A stretch of DNA of 64,000 nucleotides, taken from Mycobacterium numidiamassiliense (GTDB taxonomy: Bacteria; Actinomycetota; Actinomycetes; Mycobacteriales; Mycobacteriaceae). Every line of letters starts with the position of its first letter. Within the stretch, counting starts at the first letter, position 1. Below are positions 34,607-44,153 of the stretch, piece after piece. Both the position numbers and the translations under genes were made by a program. The notes under the pieces are model-generated. The model did no database searches and was not told the origin of the DNA. It worked only from the letters and a program-made list of their open reading frames with translations. The stretch is taken from the NCBI RefSeq assembly GCF_900157365.1, contig NZ_FUEZ01000003.1, positions 372,001 through 436,000 of the forward strand. Reading direction: 5' to 3'.

Positions 34607-34678
34607 CACGGCACGCCAGTGTAGCGGTGAAAATCGCGGGGCCGCTGTGATCAACCGGCGGGGCGGCGCAGATGCGGG

Positions 34679-35134
34679 CTACGGACCCGGCCTGGGCTGC
34701 GGTAGCTCGGAGGGTGACGGGGTCGCACTCGAAGTCGGCGGGCAGAAGGGCGCCGGCAGCAGACACGGCAGCTGAGGCAGCTGGAACGGCGGTGTGGTCG
34801 TTGGGGGCGTGGTCGTCGGCACAGTGCTCGTGGGCGGCGGCGGCACCGTCGTGCTCGGTGTGGGCGTGTACGTCGCCGTCGGCGGCTCCTGCACGCGACT
34901 GCGCGGCACCCACGTGTAGTTGGGGTCGGGCACAAACCCCGGCGGCACTATTTGCGGAGCGGCCGGTTTGGGCGGCGGTTCGGGGCGATAGGTGTCATAG
35001 ACCCACCAGACCGCGAGGAACGCCACGATCAATAGCAGGGTCGACGTGCGGATCCGACCGCCGAACACGTGGCCTGGCCAGCCGTTGTCCTTATCGTCGC
35101 TGCGTTTCTCCAGGACGTTGAGCGTCAGCTTCAT
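34679..35134 (-). CDS. Proline-rich single-pass membrane protein, Rv3103c-like
   Basis: A 151-residue protein with a short cytoplasmic part (residues 1 to 28, charged), one membrane segment (about 31 to 45, STLLLIVAFLAVWWV) and an outer proline/threonine-rich region with PEPPPKPAAPQIVPPGFVPD and a tract of Pro-Thr repeats. By position and character it corresponds to the proline-rich Rv3103c of M. tuberculosis. The ATG overlaps the upstream stop (ATGA). Function unknown; its setting beside ftsEX and a mechanosensitive channel suggests envelope work. Confidence 0.82.
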   Translation of the reverse strand: MKLTLNVLEKRSDDKDNGWPGHVFGGRIRTSTLLLIVAFLAVWWVYDTYRPEPPPKPAAPQIVPPGFVPDPNYTWVPRSRVQEPPTATYTPTPSTTVPPPPTSTVPTTTPPTTTPPFQLPQLPCLLPAPFCPPTSSATPSPSELPQPRPGP

Positions 35135-36114
35135 CGCCGCACCGACTCACGCGCGATCTTGTGAGCCTCCTCAGCGGCTTGAGCTGCGGGAACGGCGTCG
35201 TCCTCGACGAGGTTCACCTTCGCGTCGGCCGCGGTAACGATGCCGGCGCGGCCGAGTGCCCGCATGACCAGCACGCGCAACTGCCGACCCGCCTCGAACT
35301 GCTTGCCGGGCAGCGTGCGGGCCACCATGCGCAGGGTCACGGTGTCGACCTCGATGCTTTCCACCCCCATCAGGGTGGGCGCATCCAGCAGCAGCTCGCC
35401 CAGCAGTGGGTTGTCCAGGGCGTGGTCGCACACCTCGTGCAAGACCTCATTGACCCGGTTCAAGTCGGTGCTGGTCGAGACCGGGATATCGATCACGGCA
35501 CGCGCCCAGTCCTTGGACAGGTTGACCGTCTTGACGATCTGGCCGTTGGGGATGGTGAACAACTCGCCGTCCGACGAGCGCAGCCGGGTCACCCGCAGCG
35601 TCACATTCTCTACCGTGCCGCGTGCCGGGGCGTTGATGCCGCTGACCGTCAACTCGACCAGGTCACCGAAGCCGTACTGCTTCTCGACGATGACGAAAAA
35701 TCCCGAGAGCAGGTCCTTGACCAGCTGCTGGGCGCCGAAACCCAGCGCCGCGCCCACCACGGTGGCGGGCGCGATCAGGCCGCCCATGGAGAACTGCAGC
35801 ACGTCGGCGATCTCGACGACGCCCCAGATCGCGATGATGACGATCGACACCCACTGGATCACCGAGGCCACCGCCTGACGGTGTTTGGTCGCCTCCGAAC
35901 GCACCAGCGCATCGCTTTCGGCGAAGCCGACGTCGAGCTGCCGGGTGATCTGCTGGGCGATCCAGGTGACGAAGCGGACCGCCAGCACCGCCCCGATGAA
36001 GATCATGACGATATGCAGACCCTGGTCGAGGATCCAGCCACCGATGGCGCCGCGCCAGAAATCGTGCCAGCGTTGCGTCGCCGAGATTGCGAAAAAAGTT
36101 GTGTTAGTCGTCAT
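35131..36114 (-). CDS. Small-conductance mechanosensitive channel (MscS-like)
   Basis: A 327-residue MscS-family membrane protein corresponding to Rv3104c. Two to three membrane segments occupy about 20 to 125, including the pore-lining helix rich in Ala/Gly ([20 protein letters not shown]), followed by the beta domain ([22 protein letters not shown]) and a C-terminal mixed domain. The ATG at 36114 overlaps the end of prfB by 11 bases, fixing the start; a frame open further upstream lies inside prfB. It likely releases solutes on hypo-osmotic shock. Confidence 0.9.
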   Translation of the reverse strand: MTTNTTFFAISATQRWHDFWRGAIGGWILDQGLHIVMIFIGAVLAVRFVTWIAQQITRQLDVGFAESDALVRSEATKHRQAVASVIQWVSIVIIAIWGVVEIADVLQFSMGGLIAPATVVGAALGFGAQQLVKDLLSGFFVIVEKQYGFGDLVELTVSGINAPARGTVENVTLRVTRLRSSDGELFTIPNGQIVKTVNLSKDWARAVIDIPVSTSTDLNRVNEVLHEVCDHALDNPLLGELLLDAPTLMGVESIEVDTVTLRMVARTLPGKQFEAGRQLRVLVMRALGRAGIVTAADAKVNLVEDDAVPAAQAAEEAHKIARESVRR

Positions 36115-37210
36115 CTTTTCGATTGCGCCACCGGATTCCCGCTTCCAGAAATCCGTCGATGTCTCCGTCCAGCACGGCCGCCGGATTGCCCACCTCGTAC
36201 TCGGTTCGCAAATCCTTGACCATCTGATACGGCTGCAGTACGTAGGAACGCATCTGGTTTCCCCAGGAGCTGCCGCCCTCACCTTTCAGGGCGTCCAGCT
36301 CAGCACGCTCTTCTAAACGCTTGCGCTCCAACAATTTTGCCTGAAGTACTCGCATCGCCGAAACTTTGTTCTGCAATTGCGACTTCTCGTTCTGGCAAGT
36401 CACGACGATACCCGTTGGTATGTGGGTTAGACGAACCGCCGAGTCAGTGGTGTTCACCGACTGGCCACCCGGACCGCTGGAACGGTAGACGTCGACGCGC
36501 ACATCGCCTTCCGGAATGTCGATGTGGTCGGTGGTCTCCACCACGGGCAGCACCTCGACTTCGGCGAACGACGTCTGGCGTCGACTCTGGTTGTCGAACG
36601 GGCTGATCCGGACCAGGCGATGAGTGCCCTGCTCGACGGACAACGTGCCGTACGCATACGGCGCGTGCACGGCGAACGTCGCGCTCTTGATCCCGGCTTC
36701 TTCGGCATAAGAGGTGTCGAACACTTCGACCCCGTACTTGTGTTGCTCGGCCCAGCGGATATACATCCGCATCAGCATCTCGGCCCAGTCGGCCGCGTCC
36801 ACCCCGCCAGCGCCGGACCGGATCGTGACCAGCGCCTCGCGCTCGTCGTACTCCCCCGACAGCAGGGTGCGCACCTCGGCGGCCTCGATGTCGGCGCGCA
36901 GCGCCTTGAGCTCGACGTCGGCCTCGGCCAACGCATCGGCGGAACCCTCCTCCGCCGCCAGCTCGTACAACACCGGCAGGTCATCGAGCCGCTGCCGCAG
37001 TTCTTCGACGCGACGCAGTTCGCCCTGGGCGTGGGACAACTGACTCGTCACGCGCTGCGCGTTGGTCTGGTCGTCCCACAATTTGGGATCGGAGGCCTCG
37101 CGCTCGAGCTTCTCGATCCGGCTGCGCAGACCGTCCACATCGAGCACTCGCTCCACCGTGGTCAGGGTGGAGTCGAGGGCTGCGATATCGGCTTGACGGT
37201 CGGGTTCCAC
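36104..37210 (-). CDS. prfB: Peptide chain release factor 2
   Basis: A 368-residue RF2. It recognises UGA and UAA through SPF (203 to 205) and triggers peptide release with GGQ (248 to 250, in [10 protein letters not shown]). The GTG at 37210 gives [13 protein letters not shown], like M. tuberculosis PrfB. There is no in-frame UGA near codon 26 and no frameshift site, so the E. coli-type autoregulation is absent, as in other actinobacteria. Its stop overlaps the next gene by 11 bases. Confidence 0.96.
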   Translation of the reverse strand: MEPDRQADIAALDSTLTTVERVLDVDGLRSRIEKLEREASDPKLWDDQTNAQRVTSQLSHAQGELRRVEELRQRLDDLPVLYELAAEEGSADALAEADVELKALRADIEAAEVRTLLSGEYDEREALVTIRSGAGGVDAADWAEMLMRMYIRWAEQHKYGVEVFDTSYAEEAGIKSATFAVHAPYAYGTLSVEQGTHRLVRISPFDNQSRRQTSFAEVEVLPVVETTDHIDIPEGDVRVDVYRSSGPGGQSVNTTDSAVRLTHIPTGIVVTCQNEKSQLQNKVSAMRVLQAKLLERKRLEERAELDALKGEGGSSWGNQMRSYVLQPYQMVKDLRTEYEVGNPAAVLDGDIDGFLEAGIRWRNRKDDD

Positions 37211-37395
37211 AGCCGACCACGTTACCGGCGGCCTGGCCCGGGCCGAGTGCTCAGGTGGCGAGCGGCGGAACTTCGGCCACATCATTGGGTTCTGCGATTA
37301 GCATCGAGTCACCATTATGTGCGCCCGCCACTGCGACGCCCAGCCCGATTCTCAGCTATTCGCGTCGCAGCCGGGCATGACCAGAAGGCTGGGGT

Positions 37396-38757
37396 ATGCG
37401 TCCATTCCATGTCGCGATCGTTGGCTCCGGACCCTCGGGCTTCTTCGCGGCGGCATCTTTGCTCAAAGCAGCCGACGCCTCCGACGACATCGATGTGGCC
37501 GTCGACATGATCGAGATGCTGCCGACGCCGTGGGGCCTGGTGCGCTCCGGCGTCGCGCCCGATCACCCCAAGATCAAATCGATCAGCAAGCAATTCGAGA
37601 AAACCTCTCAGGATCCGCGGTTCCGCTTTTTCGGCAACGTGGTGGTCGGCGAACATGTCGAGACCGCCGAGCTCGCCGAGCACTACGACGCGGTCATTTA
37701 CGCCGTCGGTGCGCAGTCCGATCGCGCATTGAACATTCCCGGAGAGGATCTGCCGGGCAGTGTCGCCGCCGTCGATTTCGTCGGCTGGTACAACGCGCAC
37801 CCCAATTTCGCGCAGATATCACCCGATTTGTCGGGCGCCCGGGCCGTGGTCATCGGCAATGGGAACGTCGCACTCGACGTCGCCCGCATTCTGATTACCG
37901 ACCCCGAAGTACTCGCACTCACCGATATCGCCGATCATGCGTTGGAAACGCTGCGCCCGCGCGGTGTGGAAGAAGTCGTGATCCTCGGTCGGCGCGGGCC
38001 GCTGCAGACCGCGTTCACCACGCTGGAGCTACGCGAGCTCGCCGACCTCGAAGGCGTCGATGTCATCGTCGACCCCGCCGCGCTGGAGGGCATCAGCGAC
38101 GAGGATGCCGAGGCGGCGGGCAAAACCACCAAGCAGAACATCAAGGTGCTGCGCGACTACGCGAGCCGCGAACCCCGCCCTGGACACCGTCGGATGGTGT
38201 TCCGGTTTTTGACGTCTCCGATCGAGATCAAGGGCGAGGACAGGGTGGAGCGAATCGTGCTCGGCCGCAACGAGTTAATCACCGACGAGAGCGGCCGGGT
38301 GTCGGCCAAGGACACCGGCGAACGCGAAGAGCTCCCGGTGCAACTGGTGGTGCGGTCGGTCGGCTATCGGGGCATGCCCACCCCGGGGCTGCCGTTCGAC
38401 GACAAGAGCGCCACCATTCCCAACACCGACGGTCGGGTCGACGGCAGCCGCAACGAATATGTCGTCGGGTGGATCAAGCGCGGGCCGACCGGGGTGATCG
38501 GCACCAATAAGAGGGATTCGCAGGACACCGTCGACACCCTGATCAAAGACCTGACCGGCGCCGGCGAATTGGCCGAGTTCGACAACGACCATGCCCAGAA
38601 ACTGGCCGAGTGGCTGGCCGCACGCCAACCGAAGCTGGTTACCTCCGCGCACTGGGAGATCATCGATCGCCACGAGCGAGCGGCCGGCGAGCCGCACGGA
38701 CGGCCCCGCGTCAAACTAGCGAGCCTGGAAAAGCTGCTTCACATCAGCCACGGCTGA
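37396..38757 (+). CDS. fprA: NADPH-ferredoxin reductase FprA
   Basis: A 453-residue adrenodoxin reductase-type flavoenzyme. The FAD loop is VGSGPSGFFAA (10 to 20), the NADPH site GNGNVALDVAR near 156, and the C-terminal GWIKRGPTGVIGTNK contacts FAD. It passes electrons from NADPH to ferredoxins that serve P450s. Length and position next to prfB match Rv3106 of M. tuberculosis. The ATG at 37396 follows the divergent prfB promoter region. Confidence 0.95.
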   Translation: MRPFHVAIVGSGPSGFFAAASLLKAADASDDIDVAVDMIEMLPTPWGLVRSGVAPDHPKIKSISKQFEKTSQDPRFRFFGNVVVGEHVETAELAEHYDAVIYAVGAQSDRALNIPGEDLPGSVAAVDFVGWYNAHPNFAQISPDLSGARAVVIGNGNVALDVARILITDPEVLALTDIADHALETLRPRGVEEVVILGRRGPLQTAFTTLELRELADLEGVDVIVDPAALEGISDEDAEAAGKTTKQNIKVLRDYASREPRPGHRRMVFRFLTSPIEIKGEDRVERIVLGRNELITDESGRVSAKDTGEREELPVQLVVRSVGYRGMPTPGLPFDDKSATIPNTDGRVDGSRNEYVVGWIKRGPTGVIGTNKRDSQDTVDTLIKDLTGAGELAEFDNDHAQKLAEWLAARQPKLVTSAHWEIIDRHERAAGEPHGRPRVKLASLEKLLHISHG

Positions 38758-39114
38758 CCTTTCGCCCGCCCGCGGCCGGATGATGGCCGCACCCGGGTGG
38801 CGTGAACGACCAACGGACGTCGCATAAGTGGCAGTTCTCTGACGTCTGAAATTAACTAGGCCTACCCCAGGTATTCACTCAAAAGCGCGGTGCCCCGGCC
38901 CGTGGCTTGCGAGTTTTATTGCATTCCACTACCGAAGGCGGCCCGAAGTGAGCGGTGTGCGCGCCCCACCGACGACCCGGTCGTGTTCCCGCAGCGCCGC
39001 GGGCGCCAATGTAGCTGACTCACAAGACTTTTAGCCCTGGATCCCCATCCGCCGCACGCGCGTCACGCTTACCCCGCCGCCTATCACGTCGCCCCATCAG
39101 AGAGAAGCAACACA
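38758..39114. other. Intergenic region, probable PPE promoter
   Basis: The 357 bases between fprA and the first PPE gene contain no recognisable gene. AGAGAGAAGC at 39100 to 39109 is the ribosome site of the PPE gene. In M. tuberculosis the genes Rv3107c to Rv3134c lie between the corresponding genes, so this spacer marks a rearrangement or loss point. Confidence 0.5.
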
Positions 39115-40254
39115 ATGGACTACGCCTTTTTGCCGCCGGAGGTCAACTCCGCTCGGATGTACACCGGCCCCGGCTCGGGGGCGATGCTGGCTGCCGCGGG
39201 CAGCTGGGACTCACTGTCGGCCGAGTTGAGCACCACCGCCGAGGGCTATGAGTCGACGCTTTCACAACTCACCGGCTTCGGATGGCGCGGTGCCGCGTCT
39301 GAGGCAATGACCGCAACCGCCGCGCGCTATACGCGCTGGCTACAAGCGGCCGCCGAGCAGACAAAGCAGACCGCCAGGCAAGCCCGGGCGGCCGCGGCCG
39401 CGTACGAGCGCGCCTACGCGATGACTGTGCCCCCGACCGCCGTCACCGCCAACCGCACCCGGCTCGCCAGGCTGATAGCGACAAATATCGTGGGCCAGAA
39501 CACCGCGGCGATCGCGGCCACCGAAGCGCAGTACTCCGACTACTGGGCCCAAGACTCGGTGGCGATGTCGGTTTATGCGGGCAGCTCGTCGGCGGCCACA
39601 ACCCAATTGCCCTCGTTCAATGCCCCCAACCAGACCACCACCACGAATGCGCAGGCCACCCAGAACAACGCCGTCAACCAAGCCGTCAACAACGCCAGTA
39701 GCACAACCCCCGTCGCACAGGCACTGTCGACGGTCGGGGGTTCCCAGACGCTACCGAGCAACCCCATCGTCCCGGACGACTTCACCGCGCTGGACGGCAT
39801 CGTGGCCTCGTTCGGTGCCATCAACTCCACGTACAACCTCGAGGCGTTCGCCACCGGGATCATCGGAGCCGAGAACAACTTGGGGCTTCTGCCTGGCCTC
39901 GGCGCGGCGGCGGCCGCTCCGGCCGCGATCGCCCCGGCGCTCGCTTCGGCCCCCGGACTTGCCGCGTCGGGCGTCGCCGGCGCGGGCCTGGGCGACATTT
40001 CCGCCACCCTTACCAGCGCCGGCAAGGTCGGACCGATGTCGGTTCCGGCGAGCTGGTCCGCGCCGGTAACCAATCACATCACGGCATTCGAACCGCTTGG
40101 CATGACCACGATTCCAGGTACCGAGGAGGCAGCTGCGTCCGGCTATCCGGGCTACCCCGGGATGCCGGCGAGCGCAGCCTCGAAAGCCGCGGGTGCCACG
40201 CCTCGCTACGGTATGCGGCCCACGGTGATCCCCCGCCCGCCGGCGGCCGGCTGA
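39115..40254 (+). CDS. PPE family protein, SVP subgroup
   Basis: A 379-residue PPE protein. The PPE domain (1 to about 180) starts MDYAFLPPEVNSARMY and carries WRG near 55 (GFGWRGAAS), the WxG motif of type VII substrates. The C-terminal part has the SVP motif MSVPASW near 305, which defines the SVP subgroup, and ends MRPTVIPRPPAAG. It resembles PPE51/PPE50 of M. tuberculosis (Rv3135-Rv3136). It is exported by ESX-5-type systems with a PE partner, which is not in this window. PPE51 is implicated in uptake of small molecules across the outer membrane. Confidence 0.88.
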   Translation: MDYAFLPPEVNSARMYTGPGSGAMLAAAGSWDSLSAELSTTAEGYESTLSQLTGFGWRGAASEAMTATAARYTRWLQAAAEQTKQTARQARAAAAAYERAYAMTVPPTAVTANRTRLARLIATNIVGQNTAAIAATEAQYSDYWAQDSVAMSVYAGSSSAATTQLPSFNAPNQTTTTNAQATQNNAVNQAVNNASSTTPVAQALSTVGGSQTLPSNPIVPDDFTALDGIVASFGAINSTYNLEAFATGIIGAENNLGLLPGLGAAAAAPAAIAPALASAPGLAASGVAGAGLGDISATLTSAGKVGPMSVPASWSAPVTNHITAFEPLGMTTIPGTEEAAASGYPGYPGMPASAASKAAGATPRYGMRPTVIPRPPAAG

Positions 40255-40351
40255 CACGACGCCAGTCCGCGGGTGACCGAGCCGGGCCGCCCGCCTTCCT
40301 CGGGCCGCACCGTCGCGGTTCGCCACATACCAATTAAAGATATGTAGCCCA

Positions 40352-41467
40352 ATGGATTTCGTGTTTCTGCCGCCAGAGATCAACTCTGCGCGCATGTACA
40401 GCGGCCCGGGATCGGGCGCGCTGTTGACGGCTGCGGGAAGCTGGGATTCGCTGTCTGCCGACTTGGGCACCGTGGCCGAGGTATACGAATCGGTGTTATG
40501 GAGTTTGACCAGCCTGCAGTGGCGCGGGCCGACCGCGGAGGCGATGGTGGCCACCGCCACGCCCTATATGAGCTGGCTGCACACGACCGCCGAGCGGGCC
40601 ATGCAGACGGCCGTGCGGGCCCGGCTCGCGGCGGCGGCATACGAACTGGCGCACGCGATGACGGTGCCGCCGGCCGCGGTCGCCGCCAATCGCACACAGC
40701 TGACCGCACTGATAGCGACGAATTTCTTCGGCCAGAACACCGCCGCGATCGCGGCCACCGAAGCGCAGTACGCCGAGTATTGGGCCCAGGACGTCACCGC
40801 GATGACCGGCTACGCGGCCAGCTCGGCGGAAGCCACCCAGTTCACTGGATTTTCGTCCGCGCGCCAGAACACCAATCCGGAGGGCGTGAACGCTCAGCAG
40901 GCTGCCGTTACCCAGGCCGTCAACAACTCCAGCGCATCAAATCCCTTGTCGCAGGCCGCTTCCGCGTCAGCGACGGACACGTTGGACTCGGCGCCCGCCA
41001 GCGACTCCACCTTTCTTGACGGCGCCGTAGCCTTCTTTGCTTCAACGGACAACTTGGCGAACCTCGAATCCTTTCCCCAGGACATCATCGGGGTGGAGAG
41101 CACTTTGGGCATGATCCCCGCTTCAGCCGCCGAAGCCGAGGTCGCCCCGCCCACCGTGGCGCTCCAAGGTGTCGCGGCCAGCGTCGGCGGCGCCGCGAAT
41201 CTTGGCACCGCGACCGTCGCGGTGGGCCGCGCCGGTTCGATCGGCTCGATGTCCGTGCCGGCGAGCTGGACCACACCATCGGGAAGTCCCGGCACGACGG
41301 CATCGAGTATCGGATTGTCCGCCTTGACAGAGAGTGACGTAACGGCCGGATCCGGATCGGGCCTGCCCGGCCTCCCCGGGGTGCGGCCGGCCTCGCGAGC
41401 CACGCTCGTCGTCCCCCGCTACGGCGTCCGGCCGAAAATGATGCCACGCCCCCCGTACGCCGGATGA
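40352..41467 (+). CDS. PPE family protein, SVP subgroup, tandem paralogue
   Basis: A 371-residue PPE protein, close relative of the gene 98 bases upstream: the segments QNTAAIAATEAQY and NSARMYSGPGSG are nearly shared, while the middle (170 to 290) is diverged. Motifs are MDFVFLPPEINSARMY, WRGPTAE near 55, SMSVPASW near 300 and the ending RYGVRPKMMPRPPYAG, which resembles PPE51. The pair is a tandem duplication. Both are probably ESX-5 substrates needing a PE partner from elsewhere. Confidence 0.88.
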   Translation: MDFVFLPPEINSARMYSGPGSGALLTAAGSWDSLSADLGTVAEVYESVLWSLTSLQWRGPTAEAMVATATPYMSWLHTTAERAMQTAVRARLAAAAYELAHAMTVPPAAVAANRTQLTALIATNFFGQNTAAIAATEAQYAEYWAQDVTAMTGYAASSAEATQFTGFSSARQNTNPEGVNAQQAAVTQAVNNSSASNPLSQAASASATDTLDSAPASDSTFLDGAVAFFASTDNLANLESFPQDIIGVESTLGMIPASAAEAEVAPPTVALQGVAASVGGAANLGTATVAVGRAGSIGSMSVPASWTTPSGSPGTTASSIGLSALTESDVTAGSGSGLPGLPGVRPASRATLVVPRYGVRPKMMPRPPYAG

Positions 41468-41476
41468 CAGAAGCCG

Positions 41477-41806
41477 TTAGCCCGCAGGCGGTTCTCGCGG
41501 GGTGAACTTCCAGTTGTCCGGATTCTTCGGCGAGTACACCACCGGGAAGGTCTCGCCCGTGGACGGCCAATGCTCGACGTCGACTGCCAACCGCGCATAG
41601 ACAGGGTGCTCATCGACGGTGGGGCCGCTGATGAAACCGGCGATGGTCACGTATTGCTCGCCGCCGACGTCCGGGCGCGGGCTGACCCCGGTCACCAACA
41701 GGGTGCCGCCGAGCAGCTCGCCGCGCGGGCCGCGCGGGACGAACCGTTGGGCAAGAAAAACCCCCAGTACCGCTACCAGCAGGAGCAGAAGACCGAATTC
41801 CCACAC
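41477..41806 (-). CDS. Small membrane-anchored protein, Rv3136A-like
   Basis: A 109-residue protein with one N-terminal membrane segment (about 4 to 21, FGLLLLLVAVLGVFLAQRF) and a beta-rich exterior part (LLVTGVSPRPDVGGEQYVTI). A GTG start at 41806 gives the hydrophobic N-terminus. It ends 9 bases after the upstream PPE gene on the opposite strand and, by position, matches Rv3136A of M. tuberculosis. Function unknown. Confidence 0.78.
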   Translation of the reverse strand: MWEFGLLLLLVAVLGVFLAQRFVPRGPRGELLGGTLLVTGVSPRPDVGGEQYVTIAGFISGPTVDEHPVYARLAVDVEHWPSTGETFPVVYSPKNPDNWKFTPREPPAG

Positions 41807-41840
41807 TCGTTCAGGTTAGAGCCGTGGTAGGACTGCTGGC

Positions 41841-42629
41841 ATGAGTCAGGACGATCTGACGTTGGCGCTGCGACTGGCCGACCGCGCGGACGCGCTCACT
41901 CGCGACCGATTCGGCGCGCTGGACCTGCGCATCGAGACCAAACCGGACCTGACTCCGGTGACCGACGCCGATCGTGCGGTCGAAGCCGACCTGCGGGACA
42001 CGCTCGCGCAGCATCGCCCTGACGACAGCGTCGTCGGCGAGGAGTTCGGCGGAACCACCAGCTTCACCGGGCGCCAGTGGATCATCGACCCGATCGACGG
42101 CACCAAGAACTTCGTGCGCGGGGTGCCGGTGTGGGCCAGCTTGATTGCACTCCTCGACCACGGTGTTCCGGTCGTAGGTGTGGTCAGCGCGCCGGCGCTG
42201 CAACGTCGGTGGTGGGCGGCCCACGGCGAGGGCGCCTTCGCCGTCGCCGACAACGGCCCGCCGCGTCGGCTGTCGGTTTCCTCAGTGGCACAGCTGGATT
42301 CGGCCAGTCTCTCCTTCTCCAGCTTGTCCGGGTGGGCGGACCGCGGCCTGCGCGACCGGTTCATCGCCCTGACCGACGCGGTGTGGCGGGTGCGCGCCTA
42401 CGGCGACTTTTTCTCGTATTGCCTGCTTGCCGAGGGGGCGGTGGATATCGCCGCCGAACCGGAGGTGTCGGTCTGGGATCTGGCAGCGCTCGACATCGTG
42501 GTCCGCGAGGCGGGCGGGGCATTCACCGGGCTGGACGGCATTGCCGGTCCGCACCGCGGCAGCGCGGTGGCGACGAACGGCTTGCTGCAGGAAACGGTGC
42601 TCAGGAGCCTGCGCGCGGAATCGTTGTGA
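41841..42629 (+). CDS. hisN: Inositol monophosphatase-family histidinol-phosphatase
   Basis: A 262-residue Mg-dependent phosphatase. GEEFG near 66 and DPIDGTKNF (83 to 91) bind metals, and [16 protein letters not shown] near 210 is the second signature of the inositol monophosphatase fold. The orthologue Rv3137 of M. tuberculosis has been shown to be the histidinol-phosphate phosphatase HisN. The gene is 34 bases from the divergent Rv3136A-like gene. Length is typical. Confidence 0.9.
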   Translation: MSQDDLTLALRLADRADALTRDRFGALDLRIETKPDLTPVTDADRAVEADLRDTLAQHRPDDSVVGEEFGGTTSFTGRQWIIDPIDGTKNFVRGVPVWASLIALLDHGVPVVGVVSAPALQRRWWAAHGEGAFAVADNGPPRRLSVSSVAQLDSASLSFSSLSGWADRGLRDRFIALTDAVWRVRAYGDFFSYCLLAEGAVDIAAEPEVSVWDLAALDIVVREAGGAFTGLDGIAGPHRGSAVATNGLLQETVLRSLRAESL

Positions 42630-42652
42630 ATTAGCTAACAAGGCAATCACTA

Positions 42653-42678
42653 GCTATCTTACTCCGGAGTAAGATAGC
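42653..42678. promoter_or_regulatory. Perfect 26-bp palindrome, operator of fadE24
   Basis: The 26 bases form a perfect inverted repeat with half-site GCTATCTTACTCC. It overlaps a possible -10 box (TAAGAT at 42670 to 42675) and lies 40 bases before the fadE24 start. A TetR-like repressor binding here would block the promoter. In M. tuberculosis the fadE24-fadE23 genes respond to isoniazid. The repressor is not identified from this sequence. Confidence 0.7.
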
Positions 42679-42718
42679 CTCTATTCGCATCGCCCCAACG
42701 ACCGAGGCTGCTGAGAAA

Positions 42719-44128
42719 ATGACCGACACTCTTTCCGGTTCACAAAAGACTTCCAAGACTTCCCGGTCACGCGTAAAGCGACGCGGCCGCAAGACCGGCG
42801 TCGGGCTGCAACCGCACAAACGCACGGGAATCGACATCACTCTGGCCCTGCTCACTCCGATCGTCGGCCAGGAGTTTCTGGACAAATACGGCCTGCGCGA
42901 TCCGCTTAACCGGGGCCTGCGCTATGGCACGAAGACGATTTTCTCCGCTGCCGGAGCCACCTCCAGACAGTTCAAGCGGGTGCAGAACGTGCGAAGCGGG
43001 CCGACCCGGCTCAAGTCCAGTGGCAAGGACTTTTACGACCTGCGGCCCGACGACGAACAGAAGATGATCGTCGAAACGCTCGAGGAGTTCGCCGAGGAGG
43101 TGCTGCGGCCCGTGGCCGCAGGCGCGGACGAGGCGGCGACCTACCCGTCGGATCTGATCGCTAAGGCCGCCGAATTGGGCATTACCGCGATCAACATTCC
43201 CGAGGACTTCGACGGCATCGCCGCACACCGCTCCAGCGTGACCAATGTGTTGGTGGCCGAGGCGTTGGCCTACGGCGACATGGGTCTGGCATTGCCGATT
43301 CTGGCGCCCGGTGGCGTGGCCGCCGCGCTCACCCACTGGGGGAGCGCCGATCAGCAGGCTACCTATCTGAAAGAGTTTGCCGGAGAAAAGGTTCCGCAGG
43401 CCTGTGTGGCGATCGCCGAACCGCAGCCGCTGTTCGATCCCACCCGCCTGAAAACCACCGCCGTTCGCACCCCCAGTGGATACCGGCTCGACGGCGTCAA
43501 GTCGTTGGTGCCGGCGGCGGCCGATGCCGAGCTGTTTATCGTCGGCGCGCAACTGAACGCCAAGCCGGCGCTGTTCATCGTCGAATCCTCCGCCAAAGGC
43601 CTTACCGTCAAAGCGGATCCGAGCATGGGGATCCGCGCCGCGGCCCTTGGCCAGGTCGAGCTTTCCGGGGTGTCAGTGCCGGTGAGCGCCCGGCTGGGCG
43701 AGGACGAAGCCACCGACGACGACTACTCCGAGGCCATCGGACTGGCCCGGCTGGGCTGGGCCGCACTGGCCGTCGGGACCTCGCACGCGGTGCTCGACTA
43801 CGTCATCCCGTATGTGAAGGAGCGCCAGGCATTCGGCGAGCCGATCGCACGCCGGCAAGCCGTCGCGTTCATGTGCGCCAACATCGCCATCGAGTTGGAC
43901 GGGCTGCGGCTGATCACCTGGCGCGGCGCGGCGCGCGCCGAACAGGGCCTCACCTTTACCCGCGAAGCGGCCCTGGCCAAGCGGCTCGGCACCGACAAGG
44001 GCATGCAGATCGGCCTGGACGGCGTGCAACTGCTCGGCGGCCACGGCTACACCAAGGAACACCCCGTCGAACGCTGGTACCGCGACCTGCGGGCCATCGG
44101 CGTCGCCGAGGGCGTTGTCGTCATCTAG
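42719..44128 (+). CDS. fadE24: Acyl-CoA dehydrogenase FadE24
   Basis: A 469-residue acyl-CoA dehydrogenase with a basic N-terminal extension of about 100 residues (KRRGRKTGVGLQPHKRTG) before the N-terminal dehydrogenase domain (KMIVETLEEFAEE near 112). It matches Rv3139 (468 residues). The C-terminal domain has RQAFGEPIARRQAVAF and QLLGGHGYTKEHPVERWYRD, the usual FAD/acyl site ending. It likely pairs with FadE23, whose gene follows after 25 bases. Substrate unknown; beta-oxidation is expected. Confidence 0.93.
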   Translation: MTDTLSGSQKTSKTSRSRVKRRGRKTGVGLQPHKRTGIDITLALLTPIVGQEFLDKYGLRDPLNRGLRYGTKTIFSAAGATSRQFKRVQNVRSGPTRLKSSGKDFYDLRPDDEQKMIVETLEEFAEEVLRPVAAGADEAATYPSDLIAKAAELGITAINIPEDFDGIAAHRSSVTNVLVAEALAYGDMGLALPILAPGGVAAALTHWGSADQQATYLKEFAGEKVPQACVAIAEPQPLFDPTRLKTTAVRTPSGYRLDGVKSLVPAAADAELFIVGAQLNAKPALFIVESSAKGLTVKADPSMGIRAAALGQVELSGVSVPVSARLGEDEATDDDYSEAIGLARLGWAALAVGTSHAVLDYVIPYVKERQAFGEPIARRQAVAFMCANIAIELDGLRLITWRGAARAEQGLTFTREAALAKRLGTDKGMQIGLDGVQLLGGHGYTKEHPVERWYRDLRAIGVAEGVVVI

Positions 44129-44153
44129 GTCTTCATCTAGCGAAAGATCAATC

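Noticed and set aside
36104..37210. Programmed frameshift in prfB
   Set aside because: The reading frame is continuous from the GTG at 37210 and there is no in-frame UGA near codon 26, so no frameshift is needed.
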